DNA of 18,242 nt. Source: Gloeopeniophorella convolvens (lineage: Eukaryota > Basidiomycota > Agaricomycetes > Russulales). The notes beneath the pieces are model-generated. The model did not search any database, had not been told where the DNA came from, and saw only the letters and a program-made list of their open reading frames with translations. Positions 10,189 to 18,242 of the stretch are shown here, one piece after another. The stretch is taken from contig WTXD01000202.1 of the NCBI GenBank assembly GCA_022496205.1, positions 1 to 18,242 on the forward strand. The letters run 5' to 3'. Positions within the stretch are counted from its first letter, which is position 1. Each line of letters opens with the position of its first letter. A program made the position numbers and the translations under genes.

Positions 10189-10357
10189 CGGCGATCGGAC
10201 TTTGATTACTTCTTACTACTTCTATTTGCGCCCGGCCCGATTACTCATACATTGACTCAGACCCTGTGAAACTGTATACATATGTAGTGCGACCGCGTCT
10301 TGCGATGGACTCGCTGTTGCGGAATATAAATGCTGATAAAAAAAAAAAAAAAAAAAA
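10189..10357 (+). other. LINE 3' UTR and poly(A) tail
   Basis: About 150 nt of non-coding sequence follows the ORF2 stop, then an uninterrupted run of 20 A's (10338-10357). The last two A's may belong to the target duplication. No AATAAA signal sits just before the tail; AATATAAATG lies nearby at about 10323-10332. A perfect tail suggests a recent insertion. Confidence 0.85.
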
Positions 10358-10369
10358 CTGTAAGTTACA
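10356..10369. repeat. Target-site duplication, 3' copy
   Basis: This is an exact copy of 3012-3025. With the next base it forms CTGTAAGTTACAG, an inverted repeat with 6-nt arms around a single G, followed by the palindrome GTACTAGTAC sharing its G. The pre-insertion locus therefore held two small adjacent palindromes. Confidence 0.9.
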
Positions 10370-10469
10370 GTACTAGTACAGGTGATGAAAGGTACCCGGT
10401 ACTGGCGCGGCCTGCAATTACGAGATTGAACGCGGGCCCTGCTGTAACCGCAACCACAGACGCAAATGA

Positions 10470-11925
10470 TCAATAACTCGATCCCAACTTTCGATGCTTT
10501 TTGGACTTGCGCTCCGAACCGTCCGCGGCGTCTGGCGGAGTGGGCGCAGGTGTATATTCCACACGGGCCTCTGCCTCCTCACGCACGCGGCGCTTTTTCT
10601 TTTTGGTCACCTCGACTGGCGGCTCGTCCGCAGGCAGCTGAGCTACAGCTGCAGCTGCCTCTCTAGCCTCCGCGCGTTTCTGCCTTCGTTCTTCCTTGGC
10701 CCGCTGGCGCGCCTCCTTCGCGCGCCTCTTCTCACTCTTCGCGCGCACCTCGTCCTCGTCCGCATCGCCCGCAGCGGGAGTGACAGTGGTAGCGCTGGCA
10801 GATGGCTCCTTAGGCGCATCCACCACGCCCCGACTAAACTCAAACATCGCGGCGAACTTGGACGACGCTCCGATGCCCCCGCGCGCCGCACCGAGCCCGA
10901 GCTTCGCGCGCGGAGCGTCCTCGTCCTCATCGTCATCCTCGCGTTGGTAGGAGGGAGCGGGCGCAGAGCTCGGGCGCAGCGGCTGCGCGCCCGCCTTGGC
11001 AGCGAGCTTCGCGCGGAAGTAATCGTCGACCGACTGCGTCGCGATCGTCAGCGTCTGCAGCTCTGGCATCGGCTCCGGCTCCGGTGCAGGCGTGGGCAGC
11101 GGGGAGGGCGAGGCGGGCGTCGTGGGGAGCGTGGAAGACGACGAGGACGGGATGCCGAGGATCTCGGAGAGCGCGGCGGCGTTCGAGGCGGCCATGCGCT
11201 TCGCGGCGATGAAGCGTGCGCGGTGCGCGCGCGGGCTGGGGGCGCGGGGTGTTGTGTCAGTGCAGTGCAGTGCAGTGCAGTGCGGGTGAGGGGACGTACG
11301 GGGCGCGGACGGGCGCGGGGGCTGCGATGGGCACGGGGGGCGGCACGGGTTCCTTCTCCCCCTCCTCTGCTGCGTCCTCCTCGCCGCTCTTGGATTTTTT
11401 CCGCTTCTTGCGCTCCTTGTTGTCCTCCTCTCCCTCCGCACCCCGCTTCTTCTTTTTCTTCTTCTTACCCTCCTCCGCCTCCTCCCCTGCCTCCTCCCCA
11501 AGACCTTCCGTCGCCCTGTGGAACCCCCCCTCCACCACCACGCCCGTCCCGGCACCCCCGCCCGCCTCGGCGCCCGCGTTCAAGCGCCTCAGCAGATTCT
11601 CAAAGTCGCGGTTCTGCTTCCACGCGATGCCGTCGGGGTCCTTCTGGTGCTGCATCCCGATCCCGAGCATGTCGAGCTTCTGCGCGACCTGCACCGCGTT
11701 CGTGCGGCCCTCGCCCGCCGCGCCGAGCCCCTTTGAAGCGTCCCAGCCGAACTTGGCGAGGTAGTTCTGGCCGAAGCGGCTCGCGTCTGCGCGGGCGGGC
11801 GGGCGGGCGGGCGGGCGGTCAGGCTCTCGTGCGGGTGTAGTGGGTAGGCACGCACCATCGGCCCAGGAGAGGTTGCGCGGGTCGTGCCCGATGCGTTGTT
11901 TGACTTTCCTGCCAGAGAGACCCAT
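10470..11925 (-). CDS. PXR1: G-patch protein, PinX1/Pxr1 (Gno1) homologue
   Basis: This nucleolar G-patch protein belongs to the Pxr1/PinX1 family. In yeast the family activates the Prp43 helicase in rRNA and snoRNA maturation, and it is linked to telomerase inhibition. Exons are 11925-11856, 11786-11300 and 11235-10470. Introns are 11855-11787 (GTGCGT..CAG) and 11299-11236 (GTACGT..CAG). The product is 440 aa. The start MGLSGRKVKQRIGHDPRN is typical, and the first intron splits WAD/DASRFG as in relatives. The G-patch covers about residues 26-72 (FGQNYLAKFGWDASKGLG). A lysine-rich tract (seven Lys in a row) and acidic/basic low-complexity follow. ARFIAAKRMA, a family landmark, comes just after intron 2. 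The C-terminus is Lys/Arg/Glu-rich (KKKKRR, KSKKHRK), fitting nucleolar targeting. I am confident of the family; the exact C-terminus is a direct reading of one open exon. Confidence 0.9.
11258..11282. repeat. (CAGTG)5 microsatellite in PXR1 intron 2
   Basis: Five tandem CAGTG units lie inside the second intron of the minus-strand gene, so they read as CACTG in the transcript. Copy number changes would leave the protein untouched. Confidence 0.9.
11791..11818 (+). repeat. (GGGC)n tract in PXR1 intron 1, G-quadruplex-prone
   Basis: Six GGG runs are separated by single C's on the plus strand, which is the template strand of this minus-strand gene. In the transcript the tract is a C-rich, pyrimidine-heavy stretch just upstream of the intron's 3' splice site (11788-11787). 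The spacing fits the strongest class of G-quadruplex motif. Confidence 0.75.
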
Positions 11926-12581
11926 CGTGCGGCAGAGAACGGGGATCCGAGCGGGGGCGGTACAGGAGACGAGTGGCAGCAAAAACGCAAGGCGATAAAC
12001 TTCGATACCTCAAAGCGAAGGCTGTGATGACTAAGCTGATACTTCGGCGCTCCCGCCGTGGATGGCAAGATAATAGATTGTCGATTGTGTGGTACATCGT
12101 ACACCGTCCTATCTCACAACAGACGATACGTAGATCAATAAGTAATACATGCAGCACTGCACAGACAACACAAATCTTGAAGCAAACACACAAACAATCG
12201 TCAAGGTCGTTAGGAGGTCATGCGGGTCGTACTGGTAATCGGTCGTCATAATTGCTGATATCGTGAAAGAGTAGGGTCCGCGCGCGGCGCGGACGGCGGG
12301 GACCGCGCGTCGGGGTGGACCAGACGGTTCGGCGGGAGCGGCGGGGGCAGCACGGGCGCGGACGTCCGCCGCGGCGCGCCTCTCGAGCGGCTTCTGGATC
12401 TGCGCTCGGGTTGCTGCGGGCCAGCCTCGGCGGTGGACCCCGGCGCAAGGACGACGCAGGCCCCGCGGGGGACGTGCGCTCGTGCGTGCGCGACCTGCGT
12501 GAGCGGTGGGAGGCGGGCGGCGGGCTGAGCGGGGTGTGCAGCTCGTAGCATTGCTGCGGGCCGGCGGGCCACGACGGGCCA
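11926..12581. other. Intergenic: DUF300 3' flank and PXR1 promoter
   Basis: Both flanking genes are on the minus strand. This 656-bp gap holds the 3' UTR of the membrane protein gene (GC-rich, about 12260-12581) and the promoter and 5' UTR of PXR1 (less GC-rich, about 11930-12250). I see no clear TATA box. Several overlapping ORFs in the GC-rich half are Arg/Pro-rich and look like noise, with one caveat about the DUF300 C-terminus given in the findings. Confidence 0.5.
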
Positions 12582-15320
12582 TCAGAACGCGGCGACGCCG
12601 GCGGGGCCCGGGGGCGCTTGGAGGCGTCGATGGAAACGTCGGGATGGCGAGGGAGTCCTCGGGACGAGGTTGTCCTGGTGGTGAGCGGACTCGCGGCGGT
12701 GCGAGGAGCGGCGGCTGTTCCTAGGAGCGGGCGAGCGCGGCTGCTGCAGCGGCGACGAGGAAGCCACCGGCGAGCTGGGGAGATGCCACGCCGTGAGTTC
12801 GACAGGACGCGCGACATCCATCTGCTGCGTCAGCACCGCAGGCGGCGCAGTGAGGAGCACCTGCGTCCTGTGGGACAGCGACGACGGCGGCACGGCGGAC
12901 GTGCCGCCCGACCGCGACGTGTGCCCGCCGGAGGAGCGCGGCGGCGAGCTCTGGAAGAGCCGGTCCAAGACGGTGTCCACACGGACGATGGGCGGGCGGC
13001 GGTCGGCGGTCGGCAATCCCGAAGTCGGAGCTGGCACTGCGTCCTGCGGGGCGCCGCGTTCGTCCCGCGTTTCCCAGTGCACCGGGAGCTGGAACACCTG
13101 CGCGCCGGGCGGGAGCAGCTGGCTCGCCCTGCGCTTGTCGCGGTAGGTCTGCAGGATGGATGATGGCGGCTGGTCGTCGTACACGCGTACATGTTGCTCC
13201 ACGTCTCTGGAAGTGCGCCGGGAGCGAGACTGGCGCTTGGGTGGGGACGGCACCCGGGACGAGTCGTCGCGGTCCGGATGGCCTTGGGAGACCCGGTCGT
13301 ATGCGCTGCGCCACCATGATCGTTGTCTGCGCTCGTGCACGAAGCCTTCGCCGCTTTGATCTGCATCACCTACGGGCCCCACAATTAGGTCTTCGACATT
13401 ATGGGCGATTCGGGATTTCTCAACTCACCGGAACGCCCGTAACCCCGCCTGTCGAGCTCGCGTTCAAACTGCACGCCCAAACCTTCGCTCCTCTCTCTCC
13501 TTGAGAGGCCGTATGCGTAGTCGTCTCCGACGCCGAGCCATTGGCGCTCGCCATCGACCTCGACCTCGACCACCCGGTCGACGACCACGGCGGGCTCCTT
13601 TTCCTCCGCATGGCATTCGCGCCACACCTGCATGCGGCTCTTGTCGAATGCACCTTCGAGGACCGCCGCGCGGCGGGCTAGTGGGTCCGTCTCGCGCCCA
13701 CGCATGCGGTGCCACATGTGCACCCAGCCGCTGCGCAGTTCGCGGAAGGTCTCGCGGAAGTCCATGGCATGGACGAACGAGCGGAGCCGTGGCGTCCGCT
13801 TGGCGTCGGGAGTGAGTGGGCGGTAGGGCTTGTAGCTGAATGCCTTGATATGGATGAAAGCAAACAGGCTGGGTAGACGTTAGTAGGGTTCGAGCGCGAA
13901 CGGCCGATTGAGCGGACCTCATCTCGAATGTCTCGAGAATCGCGCCCCAGCCGATGTTGATATCCTCGGCAGTCATGTAAGGGGTCTGCGATAGACAGTC
14001 AGATCCAGCAGCATTTCTTGGTGGGCGGCGTACATCTTTGACCACGCCGAACATGCTCAGCATGGACAGGAAGGTGGCTTGCCAGAATGTCAAGAATACT
14101 GACGAAACATGCGTCAATTGTCGGAAAGGGCCACCAGAGCAAAGCGACACGCACCAACAGCCTTTACAGAGAATAACTTGAGTACAGGGCGACGCGGAGC
14201 CAACTCCTCCGCCACACAAAGGTACAGCTGAAGCAGGCAATACATGGCTATTGTGACACTTAACGAGATGATCAGCGTGATCTGCAAGAGAACCCTCGAC
14301 ATCAGCTCCGCGCCGTCAGTGAGAGGCAGCACTACGCACGTAGATATGGCCCCAGGCAGGAGACCAGGACTGCTCGCAATACCAGCCAATATAGTTCAGG
14401 ACCACCGCGGCGAGCGTCGTCCTGCAGCGCTGCGTCAGCACCAGCACGAGAGCGCATATATGCAGGTACTGCAGCACGCACGTGGGTCGGACAACACAGT
14501 ACTGGAGAACACCCCATTTCATAAGCTGCAGGAAGAACAGCCCGTCCTGGTCGCGCATCAGCAAACGAGCCAGCCAGCGAGGTATGTGTGCTCACCTGCG
14601 GCTTCCACCGCACAAAACTGAGCGGGAGGACCCACTTCTTCGGGGGCTGCCCGCGCCTGCGCAGCTCCGCGTCGAGCTCCCCGGAGAGCCCGCGCCTGCG
14701 GAAGACGGCCTTTTGCTCCTCCAGGTCCGGGGAGAGATACGTGAGCAGCAGATAGAAGAAGGCCGTCAGCAGGATGGCTTCGTAGGCGTCGCGGACGAGG
14801 AGGAGCGGGGTGGAGTGGTTCTGTGTGGGTGCGGTTAGCTCGCGGGGGCTGGGTGCGAGGGTGGCGGAACGGACCCAGAAGAGGTACGATGCGAGGCTGA
14901 TGGTCGCGTATATGGGCACCATGAGCAGCAGGCGGACGATGTCTACATGGCCGTACGCTCAATTACCGGCGTGCTCAAGCATATCAATCCGAGCTTACAG
15001 CGCTGCTCAAGTTTCTGCACGATACGTACGTCAGACACAGAGAGACGCATGCAACGCATGCACGCACATTGGTATACCACTGCAGATGCTTGTTGATGAG
15101 CCAAAACGAGGCGACGCATGCGACGATGGTAAAGAAGCCCGAGACGATCCATCCTACATCGTGCGCTGCGGGGTAATATCACCTATGATCAGACCGCACG
15201 AGGCGCCAAAGATAACAGGCGCAATGACGCCGCACCTTGGAACACAATGTTGCCGTGCTGGAAGAGCGGCGGGCCCTCCTGGGGCGCGCGGGGCGGGAAG
15301 CAGGTGGCATTGGTAGACAT
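12582..15320 (-). CDS. DUF300/TMEM184 (organic solute transporter alpha-like) membrane protein
   Basis: This is a seven-helix membrane protein of the DUF300/Ost-alpha family, found in endomembranes and of poorly defined function. Twelve exons: 15320-15236, 15165-15068, 15014-14999, 14942-14875, 14820-14596, 14546-14482, 14421-14340, 14281-14155, 14098-14034, 13985-13918, 13868-13429 and 13369-12582. All junctions are GT..AG and keep frame, giving 708 aa. Helices are at about 33-52 (GWIVSGFFTIVACVASFWLI), 67-89, 95-118, 168-200, 214-233, 256-275 and 285-309. Family landmarks are HLQWYTN, LMVPIYA, LLLVRDAYEA, LPLSFVRWKPQ, FFLQLMKWGVLQY, ITLIISLSVTIAMYCLLQLY and EDINIGWGAILETFEM. From about residue 320 the protein is hydrophilic, then Ser/Pro/Arg-rich and disordered, as in fungal relatives. 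Exon 3 is only 16 nt. Intron 4 (54 nt) is in frame without a stop. The last about 30 residues are less certain. Confidence 0.88.
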
Positions 15321-15497
15321 GTTGCCCGCGGAAATGCGGTAGTGCGATGTGATGGGGCGCAGGAGATCGTCAGTTCGTAAGGTCGTTAATCGTCGTGAAT
15401 GTACTAGTGTAACAGGGTCCTTGTGTCGATGATGAGCAGATGTCGCGGGTCGACGGATGCCCGGCCGTGCGTCGAGCCCGGGATCGGGGTGGGCAGG

Positions 15498-15536
<39 letters not shown>

Positions 15537-15908
15537 GGTGTGAGGGCAGATGATGTCTATTGTGCTCCTGCGCCCGGGCTCGCTCCCAACGTCCGTGGCT
15601 CCTTCTTGGCGTCCCAATGCGGAAACTGCCAAGGAGCTTCACCGCGCACGTTTCCCGCTAACCTTTGCCAGGGTCATCCTAGAGTCTGAGGCTGCGTCTT
15701 ACAGTCGCGTGTGTACAACGGTACATACATAACACTATACTCTTCGTTTCTGTTACCACAATCGAGTACATACACGCACCGACACAACACACAACCGCGA
15801 GCCGAATCAACCGCCCCGCCCACCGATCTCGCACCCGAACCGAACACCGAACACGGTCCACCGCAAAGTAAGCAAGCACTGTTCTTTCGCAGCCACCGGG
15901 CCCCGCGC
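15321..15908. other. Intergenic: MAP kinase 3' flank and DUF300 promoter
   Basis: This 588-bp gap lies between two minus-strand genes. Its right part should be the kinase 3' UTR, and its left part the promoter and 5' UTR of the DUF300 gene. The only distinct element is a (GAC)9 run. An ORF through that run gives a poly-Asp stretch and is a repeat artefact. I see no RNA gene. Confidence 0.5.
15507..15533. repeat. (GAC)9 trinucleotide microsatellite
   Basis: Nine perfect GAC units (GTC on the minus strand) lie about 190-210 bp upstream of the DUF300 ATG, in its probable promoter or 5' UTR. Such repeats vary in length between strains. Confidence 0.9.
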
Positions 15909-17800
<1,892 letters not shown>

Positions 17801-17835
17801 GGTGGTGGTGGTGAGAGAGGCCGATTAGAGGGTTC

Positions 17836-17886
17836 CTAGTAACAAAGTAGTTCGGCGGTCTGGGCACCGGGTTTGATGGAGCCCAT
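17836..17886 (-). promoter_or_regulatory. Possible upstream ORF in the MPK1 leader
   Basis: A 16-codon ORF starts at an ATG at 17886-17884 and ends with TAG at 17838-17836, 35 nt before the kinase ATG. A shorter ATG..TGA (seven codons including the stop) lies further upstream, near 17900-17920. Whether they are in the mRNA depends on the transcription start, which I cannot place. The whole gap to the trpC stop is only 224 bp. Confidence 0.3.
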
Positions 17887-18024
17887 CGATTGATCTCACT
17901 CGCTCACTCCGCTCATCAAATCAGTTCAAATCGCCCCCTGATCTACAACAATAGACGCTAACATACCCTTCAACGATATGTAGAGTAACTAACAACGACT
18001 TTCAAGATATCGAACACAGAACAG

Positions 18025-18242
18025 CTACACCTGGGGCGGCTCGCAATCCCGCACGGCGCTGATGAACTGCCGCACCTTGTCCAGGTCCTTCCCCGCCCCG
18101 TCCGCCGTCTCCACCCCGCCGCTCACGTCCACCGCCCACGGCCTCACCGCCCGCACGGCCTCCCCCACATTCTCCGGCGTCAGCCCCCCGCCAGCACAAC
18201 CGGCAGCGGCCCCGTGCCCGCCCCCGCCGCCTCGCCCGCATC
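18025..18242 (-). CDS. trpC: Phosphoribosylanthranilate isomerase domain, C-terminus (TrpC-type), with one-base frameshift
   Basis: This is the end of the PRAI (N-(5'-phosphoribosyl)anthranilate isomerase) domain of tryptophan synthesis. In filamentous fungi it is usually the last domain of a trifunctional glutamine amidotransferase/IGPS/PRAI protein; the rest lies beyond the window. On the minus strand the edge reads [20 protein letters not shown], then a stop in that frame. One base over, the fold continues as [23 protein letters not shown] and [10 protein letters not shown] to TAG at 18027-18025. [10 protein letters not shown] and DVSGGVE are the phosphate-binding strands of the barrel. 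The join falls at a run of six G's (18184-18189) where seven would keep frame. That points to a one-base deletion, either a real mutation or an assembly error; tryptophan synthesis is normally essential on minimal medium. I see no splice sites that would explain the join. Confidence 0.85.
   Translation of the reverse strand, partial: CGRGGGGGHGAAAGCAGGGLTPENVGEAVRAVRPWAVDVSGGVETADGAGKDLDKVRQFISAVRDCEPPQV

Larger units (their letters stand above)
3026..10355 (+). mobile_element. Full-length non-LTR (LINE) retrotransposon, Tad1/I-like
   Basis: This is one complete element. In order it has an 81-nt 5' UTR (3026-3106), a gag-like ORF1 with zinc knuckles (3107-6223), an ORF2 with AP-type endonuclease, reverse transcriptase, RNase H and a C-terminal Cys/His motif (6220-10188), a 3' UTR of about 150 nt, and a poly(A) tail from 10338. 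It is flanked by identical 12-14 bp target-site duplications, the hallmark of target-primed reverse transcription. There are no terminal repeats, so it is not an LTR element. An endonuclease plus RNase H with a long zinc-knuckle ORF1 places it near the Tad1/I group of fungal LINEs; the clade is inferred and needs an RT tree. The plus strand looks C-rich relative to G through both ORFs. ORF1 is open and ORF2 is broken, so this copy is probably not autonomous as assembled. Confidence 0.93.

Noticed and set aside
10338..10357. Processed pseudogene or ordinary A-tract
   Set aside because: The run follows an ORF2 3' UTR and directly precedes the second copy of the target duplication, so it is the LINE tail.
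10494..11840. 448-codon plus-strand ORF
   Set aside because: It is antisense to PXR1. Its Arg/Leu/Pro composition is what GC-rich Lys/Glu/Ala codons give when read backwards.
12618..13163. Plus-strand ORFs of 100-180 codons opposite the DUF300 tail
   Set aside because: They are Arg-rich shadows of the GC-rich last exon with no family signature.
15423..15689. Small plus-strand ORF with a poly-Asp stretch
   Set aside because: It is generated by the (GAC)9 repeat and has no other support.

Overview
The window is genomic DNA from a filamentous basidiomycete fungus, most likely an Agaricomycete. The evidence is many short (43-104 nt) GT..AG introns, tightly packed genes, GC-rich third positions, and proteins of clear fungal type: a Slt2/Mpk1-type MAP kinase, a DUF300/TMEM184 membrane protein with a long disordered tail, a PinX1-type G-patch protein, the PRAI end of a TrpC-type protein, and a fungal flavin-dependent monooxygenase. 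I assigned these from memory of the families, without a database search.

Layout. Positions 1-1275 (+) hold the 3' two-thirds of a flavin-containing monooxygenase (seven visible exons). Positions 1276-1873 carry no gene. Positions 1874-2727 (-) hold an unrecognised three-exon gene with a TATA box. Positions 3026-10355 (+) hold one 7.3-kb non-LTR (LINE) retrotransposon of the Tad1/I type, flanked by a 12-14 bp target-site duplication and ending in poly(A). Its gag-like ORF1 (1038 aa) is fully open. Its ORF2 (endonuclease, reverse transcriptase, RNase H, C-terminal zinc motif) is recognisable throughout but broken by about thirteen single frame changes. Four host genes follow, all on the minus strand: a PXR1/PinX1 G-patch protein (10470-11925), a DUF300 seven-helix membrane protein (12582-15320, twelve exons), a cell-wall-integrity MAP kinase (15909-17800, ten exons), and the C-terminus of a TrpC-type tryptophan enzyme (18025-18242, cut by the window end and carrying an apparent one-base deletion).

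The host genes do not form a functional cluster; they are ordinary housekeeping neighbours. The region most worth attention is the LINE. It inserted about 100 bp past the PXR1 stop codon, antisense to it, and about 210 bp upstream of the TATA box of the unknown gene. Its two ORFs are joined by an ATGA stop-start overlap. An intact ORF1 beside an indel-riddled ORF2, with an almost unmarked target duplication, is odd. The G-run frameshift in the trpC fragment means assembly error must be excluded before any biology is inferred. I found no convincing novel multi-gene system.
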